DNA of 64,000 bases from Terrabacter sp. Root181. GTDB lineage: Bacteria; Actinomycetota; Actinomycetes; Actinomycetales; Dermatophilaceae. The stretch is taken from NCBI RefSeq assembly GCF_001428505.1, contig NZ_LMHU01000001.1, positions 1,629,813 through 1,693,812 on the forward strand, read 5' to 3'. The translations under genes and the position numbers were made by a program. The notes beneath the pieces are model-generated. The model saw only the letters and a program-made list of their open reading frames with translations, did not search any database and was not told the DNA's origin. This document shows, one piece after another, positions 16,974-25,568 of this stretch (positions are counted from its first letter, which is position 1; each line of letters opens with the position of its first letter).

Positions 16974-17948
16974 ATGGCTGAAGTACTCGTGCTCGTCGAC
17001 CACGTCGAGGGCAAGGTCCGCAAGACCACGTCCGAGCTGCTGACGATCGCCCGCCGCCTCGGTGAGCCGTCCGCCGTCTTCGTCGGCTCCGGCTTCGACG
17101 CCGCCAAGGAGACCCTCGCCCGCTTCGGCGCCGAGAAGGTCTACCGCGTCGAGTCGCCCGAGGTGCTCGAGCACCTCGTCGTCCCGCAGGCCGAGCTGCT
17201 CGCGCAGCTCGTCGCCTCGACGTCCCCGGCCGCGGTCCTCGTGCCGTCCTCGCCGGAGGGCAAGGAGATCGCCGCGCGTCTCGCCGTCAAGACCGAGTCG
17301 GGCCTGATCACCGACGCCGTCGACGTCCAGGCCACTGGTGACGGCAGCGGCGGCGTCGCGACGACGCAGTCGGTCTTCGCCGGCTCCTACACCGTGTCGG
17401 CCACGGTCACGAAGGGCACGCCCATCGTCGCCGTCAAGCCCAACTCGGCCGCCCCCGAGGAGGTCGCGGGTGCGGCCAGTCAGATGAGCGACGAGGTCGT
17501 CGACTTCACGCCGTCCGAGGCGGCCAAGGGCGCGAAGATCACGGAGTCCAAGCCGAAGCAGGCCACCGGCCGCCCCGAGCTGACCGAGGCCGCGATCGTG
17601 GTCTCCGGTGGCCGCGGCACCGGCGGCGACTTCTCCAAGGTCGAGGACTTCGCCGACTCGCTCGGCGCCGCCGTCGGTGCCTCGCGCGCCGCGGTCGACG
17701 CCGGCTGGTACCCCCACACCTCACAGGTCGGCCAGACCGGCAAGCAGGTGAGCCCGCAGCTCTACGTCGCGTGCGGCATCTCCGGTGCCATCCAGCACCG
17801 CGCCGGCATGCAGACGTCCAAGACGATCGTGGCCGTCAACAAGGACAACGAGGCCCCGATCTTCGAGCTCGTCGACTTCGGTGTCGTGGGAGACCTCTTC
17901 ACCGTCCTCCCGCAGGCCACCGAGGCCATCACGGCCGCCAAGGACTGA
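16974..17948 (+). CDS. etfA: electron transfer flavoprotein, alpha subunit
   Basis: Alpha subunit, which carries FAD. 324 residues: N-terminal [17 protein letters not shown], then the FAD domain with the ETF signature: [44 protein letters not shown] and [21 protein letters not shown], given here in pieces. AAAGGAG stands 10 bases before the ATG. Together with etfB it forms a complete ETF; no ETF:quinone oxidoreductase is in the window. A strong hairpin follows. Confidence 0.96.
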   Translation: MAEVLVLVDHVEGKVRKTTSELLTIARRLGEPSAVFVGSGFDAAKETLARFGAEKVYRVESPEVLEHLVVPQAELLAQLVASTSPAAVLVPSSPEGKEIAARLAVKTESGLITDAVDVQATGDGSGGVATTQSVFAGSYTVSATVTKGTPIVAVKPNSAAPEEVAGAASQMSDEVVDFTPSEAAKGAKITESKPKQATGRPELTEAAIVVSGGRGTGGDFSKVEDFADSLGAAVGASRAAVDAGWYPHTSQVGQTGKQVSPQLYVACGISGAIQHRAGMQTSKTIVAVNKDNEAPIFELVDFGVVGDLFTVLPQATEAITAAKD

Positions 17949-17976
17949 GCCCCCGCGCCGGGCCGTGACCCCGCGT

Positions 17977-18016
17977 GACAGCGGCCCCCGACCCGTCGTG
18001 GTCGGGGGCCGCTGTC
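17977..18016. terminator. hairpin after etfA
   Basis: A 16-base perfect stem (GACAGCGGCCCCCGAC and its complement) with the 8-base loop CCGTCGTG, 28 bases after the etfA stop; it also lies just past the end of the convergent membrane-protein gene. Confidence 0.8.
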
Positions 18017-18043
18017 GTGCCCGCAGCGTCACGTGGTGCGGAC

Positions 18044-18517
18044 TCAGGCGGCCTCGGAGTCGAGGTCGAGGCGCGCCGACAGCCGGGTCCAGCTCTCGAG
18101 CCGCTGCCGGTTGAAGGCGTAGGCCGAACGCCCCGTCCCGAGGGTCCACCACGCCCCGCGCAGCGCCTCCGACGGCAGGCGCACGGGGCGCCCCTGGCCC
18201 CGACGCCACTCGAGGCGTCCGCTCGACGACACGCGCCGCACGTCGCGCCGGTCGATCGTCGTCGTCATGAGGGTGTTGTGCACGCGCAGGCTCTTGGTCC
18301 CGAGGTCGATGCGGGCCGACCACGCCCGCCAGCCGAGGGCGAGCGCGAGGGCCAGGCACACGGCATACGTGACCGTCGCGGGCAGCGACGGGACGAGCCG
18401 CACGAGCAGCCGGGCCACGAAGTAGCCGATGACGGGGCAGGCCAGGGCAGCGACGGCCCGGTGCACAGCGGGCGCGCGCAGCCGGCTCCCACCGGTGCCC
18501 TCGTGCCTGCCACCCAT
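18044..18517 (-). CDS. small membrane protein with PH-like (bPH_6 type) region
   Basis: 157 residues of no assigned function. Two hydrophobic helices (about residues 25-40 and 45-65) are followed by ARIDLGTKSLRVHNTL and TTTIDRRDVRRV, which resembles the start of the bacterial PH-like domain found in small actinobacterial membrane proteins. The PH-like call is a weak pattern match. The ATG at 18517 is chosen because TATGAT stands seven bases before it; an ATG four codons upstream overlaps that box. Confidence 0.6.
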   Translation of the reverse strand: MGGRHEGTGGSRLRAPAVHRAVAALACPVIGYFVARLLVRLVPSLPATVTYAVCLALALALGWRAWSARIDLGTKSLRVHNTLMTTTIDRRDVRRVSSSGRLEWRRGQGRPVRLPSEALRGAWWTLGTGRSAYAFNRQRLESWTRLSARLDLDSEAA

Positions 18518-18524
18518 GGGGCCG

Positions 18525-18530
18525 ATCATA
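18525..18530 (-). promoter_or_regulatory. -10 box of the PH-like membrane protein gene (leaderless)
   Basis: TATGAT on the minus strand, seven bases before the ATG at 18517. Confidence 0.45.
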
Positions 18531-18585
18531 GGCAGACCGGCCCCGTGCGTGGGGTGGACGGGGTGGTGCGAGGTGACGAGCTGCT

Positions 18586-20097
18586 TCAGGGACGGATGGC
18601 CGTGGCCGCCGCGACGACGTCGACGAGGCCGTGCCCCTTGTCGAACGAGGTCGTGCCGTTGCCGGCCGGGTCGCTGGCGTAGGCGGCCCCGTCGGCGTAC
18701 TTCCAGGCCGTGGCCTTGAGGGCGGCCTCGACCTGGGCCGGCGTCGCGCTCGGGTTGGCCTGGAAGAGCTGGGCGACGATGCCCGAGATGTGCGGCGTGG
18801 CCATCGAGGTGCCGCTGATGGTGTTGTAGTCGCCGTTGTTGCGCGGGTCGCCGCCGGTCGTGCAGATCGGCAGGTAGATGCGGCACGACGACGTGATGCC
18901 CTCACCCGGGGCCGAGATGTCGGGGTAGGTGGCGAACTGCCCGGCCCGGCCCCGCGAGCTGAAGTCGCTGACCGTGCCGCTGCGCGTGCCGGTGTCCTGG
19001 TCGTTGTACGACGCGACGGAGATGATGCCGCCCGTGGGGTCCTGGCCCGGAGGGTTGGACAGGTCGGCGGAGCCGTCGCCGCCATCGTTGCCGTTGGCCC
19101 AGACCGACACGACGCCTTCGCTGACGAGGGCCCGCTGCAGCTTGACCGTCGCCGAGCTGGCATCGAACTCGCCGCCGCCCGTGGGCCCATAGGAGTTGCT
19201 CGTGACCTTGATCGGCGGGCAGGTGCTGGCGGGGACACCGGCGCCGCAGGGCGCGGCGTGGTGCTCGAGGACCCAGTTGAGCGCGGAGTCGGCGCCGACG
19301 ATGAGCAGCACGGCACCGGTGCTCAGGCTGACGATGCTGGCGCCCGGGGCCGCCCCGTGCATCCTCGTGCCGTCGGCCAGCGTGACGTCGCGCCCGGCGA
19401 CGATGCCGGAGACGTGCATCCCATGGCCGCCCGCGGCGAGCAGGTCGGTGTCGAGGCTGCCGGCGTCGACGGGCCGGCAGGGGATCAGCTCGAGGGGGTC
19501 GCACACCATCTTGAGGTTCTTCACGACGGCCGACGTGCCGTCGGCGTTCTGCAGGAACGGGTGGGTCGGGTCGACGCCCGAGTCGATGACCGCCACGCTG
19601 ACGCCGGAGCCGTCGAGGGCCGTGCCGTTCGCCCCCGTCAGGGTCGCCCGTGCCTCGGAGCCACGCGTGGCCGTGTTGGACGTCGAGAGGAACATGTCGA
19701 TGGGCTGGTTGCCCTCGACGTAGGTGACGCCGGGGACTGACCGCACGGCGTCGATCTGGACCGGCAGGCCGGCTGCGACGACCACGCCGATCTTGTCGTA
19801 GGTGTCGCGGACCGCGAGGCCGGACGCGGTGGCTGCCCGGCGTGCGGTCGACACGTCAGCGGCATGGACCAGCACGGTCGTGGGGCTGACGGTGGACAGG
19901 GTCGACCAGTGCTTCGCGAGCCAGGTCGACAGCGGGGCCTTGGACTCGGTCGAGCCGAACAGGCCGCTCACGGCCCCGGTGGGGCCCGCTCCCGGCGCGG
20001 CCGAGGCGGACGCGGCCACGGCGGCGGACGTCAGGGCCGTGGCGGCTGCCACGGTCACGGCCCCGAGACGGAGGCGGCGGGAGGTGGTCGTTCGCAT
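18586..20097 (-). CDS. secreted S8-family serine peptidase (subtilisin-like)
   Basis: Exported endopeptidase, 503 residues. A Sec signal peptide is visible: MRTTTSRRLR, a hydrophobic Ala/Val/Thr core to about residue 28 and an ASAAPGA cleavage region. Next comes a pro-region (about 50-160) and a subtilase domain. The catalytic triad is Asp172 (VAVIDSGVDPTHP), His225 (GGHGMHVSGIVAG) and Ser431 (ISGTSMATPHISG), with oxyanion Asn337 in ANGNDGG. Residue pairs such as CDPLELIPC and SCRIYLPIC suggest disulfides. AGAGGGA precedes the ATG at 20097. A longer in-frame start exists but would bury the signal peptide. No transmembrane anchor follows, so it is probably released. Confidence 0.93.
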   Translation of the reverse strand: MRTTTSRRLRLGAVTVAAATALTSAAVAASASAAPGAGPTGAVSGLFGSTESKAPLSTWLAKHWSTLSTVSPTTVLVHAADVSTARRAATASGLAVRDTYDKIGVVVAAGLPVQIDAVRSVPGVTYVEGNQPIDMFLSTSNTATRGSEARATLTGANGTALDGSGVSVAVIDSGVDPTHPFLQNADGTSAVVKNLKMVCDPLELIPCRPVDAGSLDTDLLAAGGHGMHVSGIVAGRDVTLADGTRMHGAAPGASIVSLSTGAVLLIVGADSALNWVLEHHAAPCGAGVPASTCPPIKVTSNSYGPTGGGEFDASSATVKLQRALVSEGVVSVWANGNDGGDGSADLSNPPGQDPTGGIISVASYNDQDTGTRSGTVSDFSSRGRAGQFATYPDISAPGEGITSSCRIYLPICTTGGDPRNNGDYNTISGTSMATPHISGIVAQLFQANPSATPAQVEAALKATAWKYADGAAYASDPAGNGTTSFDKGHGLVDVVAAATAIRP

Positions 20098-20273
20098 GAG
20101 ATCCCTCTCTGCTGGGCCACCCCGCGACGGTGGGGGGCGGCGACGTGCCTGACCAACGAGGGGTCCCCGCGTGAGGTTACGGACGAGTAGCCGGCCGGAC
20201 GGCATACGCCATGGCACCCGAGCAGGGCACCCGGCCCGTCCGACGGCGGTCCGGCCGAGGCCCGTCGGCGTCC

Positions 20274-20279
20274 TAGAAT
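20274..20279 (+). promoter_or_regulatory. -10 box of the cysteine desulfurase gene (leaderless)
   Basis: TAGAAT six bases before the GTG at 20286, with no ribosome site between. Confidence 0.55.
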
Positions 20280-20285
20280 CGGTGG

Positions 20286-21476
20286 GTGACTGCCTATCTC
20301 GACCACGCGGCGACCACGCCGATGCTCCCTGCCGCCCTCGCGGCGATGACGGAGCAGCTCGCGGTCGTGGGCAACGCCTCCTCCCTCCACCGCACGGGAC
20401 GCGCCGCGCGCCGGGCCGTCGAGGAGTCCCGCGAGAAGATCGCCCGCTGCCTCGGTGCCCGCCCCTCCGAGGTCGTCTTCACCTCCGGTGGCACCGAGTC
20501 CGACAACCTCGCCGTCAAGGGCACCTACTGGGCCCGACGCGACCGCGACCCTGCGCGCGTGCGTCTCCTCGTCGGCGCCACCGAGCACCACGCGGTCCTC
20601 GACTGCGTCGACTTCCTCGTCGCCCACGAGGGCGCCAAGGTCACCTGGCTCGAGTGCACGCCCGACGGCGTCGTCGAGCCCGCGACCGTGCGCGCCGCCA
20701 TCGAGTCCGACCCCGACTCGGTCGCCCTCGTCTCGGTGATGTGGGCCAACAACGAGGTCGGGGCCGTCCAGGACGTCCGTGCCCTCGCCGAGGTCGCGCA
20801 CGAGTTCGGGGTGCCGTTCCACACCGACGCCGTGCAGGCCGCGGGACACCTCGCCGTCGACTTCGAGGCCAGCGGCGCCGACCTGATGTCGGTCACCGCG
20901 CACAAGCTCGGCGGCCCCATCGGGGTCGGCGCCCTCGTGGTGCGCCGCGACGCGAGGCTCGTCGCGCTGACGCACGGCGGCGGACAGGAGCGGCAAGTGC
21001 GCTCGGGCACGCTCGACACACCGGCCATCGTCGGCTTCGCCACCGCACTCGTCGAGGCCACCGCGTCGATCGAGACCGAGTCCGCCCGGCTCGTGGCCCT
21101 GCGCGACGACCTCATCGAGCGCGCGATGGCGCTCGCGCCGGACATCCGGCCGTCCGGGGTGTGGCAGCGCGGTGACGGCGTGCGCCGCCTGCCCGGCAAC
21201 GTGCACCTGCTCGTGCCCGGGTGTGACGGTGACTCGCTGCTCTACCTGCTCGACGCCGCGGGCGTCTCGTGCTCGACGGGCTCGGCCTGCCAGGCCGGGG
21301 TGCCCCAGCCCAGCCACGTGCTGCTCGCGATGGGCGTGGCCGAGAGCGACGCGCGGGGTGCCCTGCGCCTGACGCTCGGCCACACCTCGACCCAGGCCGA
21401 CGTCGACACGTTCATCGAGGCGCTGCCAGCCGCAATCGAGCGGGCCCGTCGCGCCCGGGAGGCGACCGCGTCGTGA
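20286..21476 (+). CDS. iscS: cysteine desulfurase (NifS/IscS family)
   Basis: Takes sulfur from cysteine as an enzyme persulfide; the gene directly overlaps mnmA, so the likely recipient is tRNA 2-thiouridylation. 396 residues with [10 protein letters not shown], the PLP lysine Lys207 in [12 protein letters not shown] and the persulfide cysteine Cys335 in TGSACQAG. The loop before it has a further Cys329. The GTG at 20286 begins [10 protein letters not shown], the typical first residues of the family. No SUF or ISC scaffold genes are near, which supports a dedicated tRNA-thiolation role over cluster assembly. Confidence 0.93.
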   Translation: MTAYLDHAATTPMLPAALAAMTEQLAVVGNASSLHRTGRAARRAVEESREKIARCLGARPSEVVFTSGGTESDNLAVKGTYWARRDRDPARVRLLVGATEHHAVLDCVDFLVAHEGAKVTWLECTPDGVVEPATVRAAIESDPDSVALVSVMWANNEVGAVQDVRALAEVAHEFGVPFHTDAVQAAGHLAVDFEASGADLMSVTAHKLGGPIGVGALVVRRDARLVALTHGGGQERQVRSGTLDTPAIVGFATALVEATASIETESARLVALRDDLIERAMALAPDIRPSGVWQRGDGVRRLPGNVHLLVPGCDGDSLLYLLDAAGVSCSTGSACQAGVPQPSHVLLAMGVAESDARGALRLTLGHTSTQADVDTFIEALPAAIERARRAREATAS

Positions 21477-22579
21477 GGGTCGTGGCGGCGATGAGCGGTG
21501 GCGTCGACTCGGCGGTCGCCGCGGCCCGCATGCTCGACGCCGGGCACGAGGTCGTCGGCGTGCACCTCGCCCTGAGCCAGAGCGCCGCGACGCTGCGGGA
21601 GTCGGCGCGCGGCTGCTGCACCATCGAGGACGCCGGTGACGCGCGGCGCGTGGCCGACGTGCTCGGGATCCCCTTCTACGTGTGGGACATGGCGGCCCGG
21701 TTCAAGCGTGACGTCGTCGACGACTTCCGTGCCGAGTACGCCGCGGGCCGCACGCCCAACCCGTGTCTTCGCTGCAACGAGAAGATCAAGTTCGCGGCCC
21801 TGCTCGACAAGGCGGTCGCGCTCGGGTTCGACGCGGTCGCCACGGGCCACTACGCCCAGGTGGTGCAGGCCGACGACGGGCACGGGGGAGTGCGCCGCGA
21901 GCTGCACCGCGCCGTCGACGCGGCCAAGGACCAGAGCTACGTCCTCGGCGTGCTCGACGCCGACCAGCTGGCCCGGTCGTTCTTCCCGCTCGGCGACACC
22001 ACGAAGCCGCGCATCCGCGAGGAGGCGGCCGAGCGGGGCTTCTTCATCGCGAAGAAGCCCGACAGCCACGACATCTGCTTCATCGCCGACGGCGACACCC
22101 GCGGCTGGTTGACTCGAGAGCTGGGCGAGGCACCCGGCGACATCGTCGACACGGCCGGTGAGGTCGTCGGGCACCACGCGGGAGCCTTCGCCTACACGGT
22201 CGGCCAGCGGCGCGGGCTGGGACTCTCGCGGCCCGCCGCAGACGGCGAGCCGCGCTACGTCGTCGAGGTGCGCCCCGACACCAACCAGGTCGTCGTCGGC
22301 GCCGCCGACCTGCTCGGTGTCAACGCCATCACGGGCGACCACGCCCGGTGGTGCGGTCCGGCGCCCGAGGGCGTCGTGCACGTCGGCGCGCAGGTGCGCG
22401 CTCACGGCGAGGAGTACGCCGCCACGGCGTGGGCCGAGGGCGACCGGGTCGAGGTGCGGCTCGACGGGCGCGTCCGGGGCGTGGCACCGGGGCAGTCCGT
22501 CGTGCTCTACGAGGGGACCCGGGTCGTCGGGTCGGCCACGATCGCCGCGTCCCGGCTCGAGCGCACCCCCGTCGGCTGA
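21473..22579 (+). CDS. mnmA: tRNA-specific 2-thiouridylase MnmA
   Basis: Thiolates U34 of Lys, Glu and Gln tRNAs using ATP and sulfur from the upstream desulfurase. 368 residues: PP-loop SGGVDS (8-13), [17 protein letters not shown] with catalytic Cys101, and Cys202 in [10 protein letters not shown]. The [12 protein letters not shown] region and a C-terminal beta barrel follow. GTG at 21473 overlaps the desulfurase stop (GTGA). Asp is replaced by Cys98 in the NPC segment, a common actinobacterial variant that leaves the usual catalytic pair in place. Confidence 0.95.
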   Translation: MRVVAAMSGGVDSAVAAARMLDAGHEVVGVHLALSQSAATLRESARGCCTIEDAGDARRVADVLGIPFYVWDMAARFKRDVVDDFRAEYAAGRTPNPCLRCNEKIKFAALLDKAVALGFDAVATGHYAQVVQADDGHGGVRRELHRAVDAAKDQSYVLGVLDADQLARSFFPLGDTTKPRIREEAAERGFFIAKKPDSHDICFIADGDTRGWLTRELGEAPGDIVDTAGEVVGHHAGAFAYTVGQRRGLGLSRPAADGEPRYVVEVRPDTNQVVVGAADLLGVNAITGDHARWCGPAPEGVVHVGAQVRAHGEEYAATAWAEGDRVEVRLDGRVRGVAPGQSVVLYEGTRVVGSATIAASRLERTPVG

Positions 22580-22597
22580 TCCGAGCGAGCCCTGACG

Positions 22598-23521
22598 ATG
22601 TCGATCGAGAGCGTCGCCGCGTCGACCGTGACGACCGACGCGCTCGTCGAGGCGTGGAACGCCGCGTATGCCGGCTACTTCGTCGACGTGTCCCGTGACG
22701 CCGCGGGCCTGCAGGCGCACGTCGAGACTGGGTCGATCGACCTCGGGAGGTCCGTCGTCCTCCGTGACGGCGGTCGACCGATCGCCCTCTCCTTGCTGGG
22801 GGCTCGCCCGGTCGAGACCTCAGACGCCGCGGCGGGGGAGCGTGGCTGGATCGGTGGCTTCGGCGTCGCCCCGTCCCACCGCGGGCACGGCGTCGCGGGG
22901 CGCCTCGTCGACGAGCAGCTCGACGTCGCGCGGCGGTCGGGGGTGGCGTTCGTCGACCTCGAGGTGCTGACGCAGAACTGGGCGCGCCGCGTCTACGAGC
23001 GGGCCGGCTTCACGGTCCGTCGACGGCTGCTCGTGCTCTCGGGCCCCCTGGACACCACGACGATGGCGGGGGACCCGCCCGAGCCGCCGGGTCGGGTGCT
23101 CGTTTCTCGCGCCACGGAGGTCGAGGCCTCCGTCCGGGGGATGGCGGCGATCAGCGGCCACCACCGGGCTCCGTGGGGCCGGGAGCCGACGCACCTGGGC
23201 CTCGACCCGGGCCTCGTCGTCCTGTCGACCGGGCCGGGGAGCGGGACGGCGCCGCAGGCGGGCGACGAGGCGGACGGCATGCTCCTGCTGCGCCCGTCGC
23301 CCGAGCGGGTCGCCGTGCTTGCCGCGGCCGCACGCGACGACAGGGCCGCGCACCGGCTCGCCCGAGGGCTGGCACGGGAGTACGCCGGGGCGACCTGCCG
23401 GGTCGTCAACGAGCCCGAGGGCTCACCCCTGGTCGCCGGACTCGGGGCAGTGGGGATGGTCGAGGAGCTGGCGCAGCACGAGATGCGGGTCGAGCTCAGT
23501 CCAGCGAGCGCGTCCACGTGA
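22598..23521 (+). CDS. GNAT-family N-acetyltransferase
   Basis: 307-residue protein with one clear acetyl-CoA-binding GNAT core in the N-terminal half: WIGGFGVAPSHRGHGVAGRL (split motif, Q/RxxGxG/A) and NWARRVYERAGF. The C-terminal 150 residues are a degenerate second half. Acceptor substrate unknown. It follows mnmA by 18 bases and may ride on that transcript. Its last 26 bases overlap the end of the opposing GNAT gene. Confidence 0.82.
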   Translation: MSIESVAASTVTTDALVEAWNAAYAGYFVDVSRDAAGLQAHVETGSIDLGRSVVLRDGGRPIALSLLGARPVETSDAAAGERGWIGGFGVAPSHRGHGVAGRLVDEQLDVARRSGVAFVDLEVLTQNWARRVYERAGFTVRRRLLVLSGPLDTTTMAGDPPEPPGRVLVSRATEVEASVRGMAAISGHHRAPWGREPTHLGLDPGLVVLSTGPGSGTAPQAGDEADGMLLLRPSPERVAVLAAAARDDRAAHRLARGLAREYAGATCRVVNEPEGSPLVAGLGAVGMVEELAQHEMRVELSPASAST

Positions 23522-24383
23522 CGGTGCGGGCGCGCGGACGGAAGCCCAACGAGCGATAGAGCCGCTGCGGACCCGGGTAGCCGTCGTCCCCGCGCGGGCT
23601 CACCTGTGCCACCGAACCACCCACCTCCGCGAGCCGGCGCAGCGCCGCCGACGTCACCGCGCCCGCGAGCCCGCGACCACGGTGCTCGGGCACGCACCCC
23701 ACCGGCTCGACGAGACCGACTCCGGAGGCCGGATCGAGCCACACGAGCGCCGAGGCCACCATGGTGCCGTCGGCGTCGACGGCGACCCAGTCGAGGTCGG
23801 GGCGGTAGGGCCATGCCGCCATGAGCTGCTCGTAGGCCTGCTCGTCGACCTTCGACGGCCCGAACTCGGACCAGGAGGCTGCGTGGACCGCAGCCCGTGA
23901 GCGGGCCTCGTGCGGCTCGACGTGGCGGAAGCGGTAGCCCGGCACGGTCGGCGCCGGGCGGAGGTCGGCGAGGTCGACGGTGTGGTGCGTGAAGTACGGC
24001 TCGTCTGGTTGCGGCGCGAATCCTGCTGCGGCGAGGGCCCGCTCGGCGACGTCGCCCTCCATGACGAGGGCCGACTGGGTCTCGGCGTCGCTCGCCTCCT
24101 CGAACCAGTCGACGACGTCCGCCGCGACGTCGGGCCGTGACGGGTCGACCTGCAGCTCGAGCCAGTCCGGCGCCTCGGCCCAGCCGAAGCCGAGGACCTC
24201 GTCGCCGTCGGTCCAGACCGCGATGGCCTCGCCCTCGTCGAGGGCGCTCGGGTCGACGGGCCGGTGGTAGCGGCTCCACGCCAGCTGGCCGGGGTGGAAA
24301 CGGCTCGTCGGCGACCACAGCCGCGAGGCGAGCTGCTGCATCGCGCGCACGTCGTCGGGTCCGGAGAAGTCGTGTCGTCGCAC
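23496..24383 (-). CDS. GNAT-family N-acetyltransferase (two-domain)
   Basis: 295 residues with a C-terminal GNAT core: VEPVGCVPEHRGRGLAGAV and RLYRSLGFRPRARTVTWTR, split by the usual strand-helix pattern; the N-terminal half looks like a second, worn GNAT fold. Resembles the mycothiol-synthase-like family only in general layout. The GTG at 24383 is chosen because TAGCGT stands seven bases before it; another GTG three codons upstream is possible. Converges on and overlaps the previous GNAT gene by 26 bases. Acceptor unknown. Confidence 0.8.
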   Translation of the reverse strand: MRRHDFSGPDDVRAMQQLASRLWSPTSRFHPGQLAWSRYHRPVDPSALDEGEAIAVWTDGDEVLGFGWAEAPDWLELQVDPSRPDVAADVVDWFEEASDAETQSALVMEGDVAERALAAAGFAPQPDEPYFTHHTVDLADLRPAPTVPGYRFRHVEPHEARSRAAVHAASWSEFGPSKVDEQAYEQLMAAWPYRPDLDWVAVDADGTMVASALVWLDPASGVGLVEPVGCVPEHRGRGLAGAVTSAALRRLAEVGGSVAQVSPRGDDGYPGPQRLYRSLGFRPRARTVTWTRSLD

Positions 24384-24390
24384 GGGCGCC

Positions 24391-24396
24391 ACGCTA
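24391..24396 (-). promoter_or_regulatory. -10 box of the minus-strand GNAT gene (leaderless)
   Basis: TAGCGT on the minus strand, seven bases before the GTG at 24383. Confidence 0.4.
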
Positions 24397-24492
24397 GCGC
24401 CGGCTCGACGGCGGTGCGGTGTTCCGTCCGGGTGAACGCGATGGCGACGCCCGGCGGGCCCCGCGCCGTGCCGGCCCCGGGTGGGCTACGCC

Positions 24493-24498
24493 TAGGCT
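24493..24498 (+). promoter_or_regulatory. -10 box of the MetE-like gene (leaderless)
   Basis: TAGGCT six bases before the GTG at 24505. Confidence 0.5.
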
Positions 24499-24504
24499 GG
24501 CGCG

Positions 24505-25485
24505 GTGACTCTCGCGACCGGCATCGGCTCCTGGCCAGGCACTTCGGTGCGCGACGCGCTGCGACAGGTGCGTGAGATCCTCGACGGCCACCTGCCCTAC
24601 CTCCCGGAGCTGCCCGAACGAGGGCCGGGCGCCGACATGGTGGGCCGCACGGCGGGCCTGCTCGTCGAGCTGCCGGTCGACCTGCAGCCCATCGGCTGGA
24701 GGCTCGTCGACCGGCCCGGTCGGGACGCCTCCCGGACGGCAGCGCTGCTGCGCGAGGACCTCGACGAGCTGGCCGAGGCGTTCGACGGGCACACCGGCCC
24801 GCTCAAGCTCCAGGTCGTCGGGCCGTGGACCCTCGCCGCCAACGTGTGGCTCTCGCGCGGCGAGCGCGTCATCGTCGACGACGGCGCCAGCCGCGACCTC
24901 GTCGAGTCGCTCGCCGAGGGCGTACGCCTCCACGTCGCGACGGTGCGCAGCCTCGTCCCAGGCGCGCAGGTCGTCCTCCAGGTCGACGAGCCCAGCCTCC
25001 CCACCGTGCTCGCCGGCCGGCTGCCGACCTCGTCGGGCTTCGGTCGCCTGCCGAGCCTCGACCCGCAGGTCGCCGCGGCCGGCCTGCTGACGGTGCTCGG
25101 GGCGCACGACGGCGACACGGTCGTGCACTGCTGTGCGGCGGGCCCGCCGCTGCCCCTGCTGCGCGCGACGACACCGACCGCGCTGTCGCTCGACACCTCA
25201 CTGCTGCGCCCGCGCGAGTGGGAGGGCATCGCCGTCGCGGTGGAGGACGGCATACGCCTCCACGCCGGCGTCGTGCCCACCGACGGCAGCCGCACGCGGC
25301 CGCAGGACCTCGCCGCCGACCTCGTCGCGCCCTGGACCCGGACCGGGCTGCCCCTCAGGTCCCTCGCCGACGTCGTCGTCACGCCGGCCTGTGGTCTCGC
25401 CACCGTGTCACCGGACGTCGCCCGCTCCGTCCAGCGCGCGGCGGTCGAGACGGCCCGCGAGCTCGAGGAGCGCAGCGCCGGCTGA
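24505..25485 (+). CDS. MetE C-terminal-domain-like protein (B12-independent methionine synthase fold)
   Basis: 326-residue protein with the fold of the catalytic half of cobalamin-independent methionine synthase, lacking the N-terminal half of true MetE (about 750 residues). Seen: TGIGSWPGTSVRDALRQV, LKLQVVGPWTLA, LQVDEPSLP, HCCA and VVTPACGLATVSPDVA; His and Cys in HCC plus the Cys in PACGLA are candidate zinc ligands. Genes of this kind sit between mnmA and ligA in other actinobacteria, including mycobacteria, as conserved proteins of unproven activity. Whether it methylates homocysteine, and with what donor, cannot be told from sequence. Confidence 0.82.
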   Translation: MTLATGIGSWPGTSVRDALRQVREILDGHLPYLPELPERGPGADMVGRTAGLLVELPVDLQPIGWRLVDRPGRDASRTAALLREDLDELAEAFDGHTGPLKLQVVGPWTLAANVWLSRGERVIVDDGASRDLVESLAEGVRLHVATVRSLVPGAQVVLQVDEPSLPTVLAGRLPTSSGFGRLPSLDPQVAAAGLLTVLGAHDGDTVVHCCAAGPPLPLLRATTPTALSLDTSLLRPREWEGIAVAVEDGIRLHAGVVPTDGSRTRPQDLAADLVAPWTRTGLPLRSLADVVVTPACGLATVSPDVARSVQRAAVETARELEERSAG

Positions 25486-25516
25486 CCGTCCCCTGCGACG
25501 GGTCCCGGACACGCCA

Positions 25517-25548
25517 GAGGCCGGTCACCCCGGAGGGTGACCGGCCTC
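25517..25548. terminator. bidirectional hairpin between the MetE-like and L,D-transpeptidase genes
   Basis: GAGGCCGGTCACCC and its exact complement form a 14-base stem around a 4-base loop, between two convergent genes (ends at 25485 and 25569). Confidence 0.8.
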
Positions 25549-25568
25549 GTCGGTCTCGGTGGCTCGGC

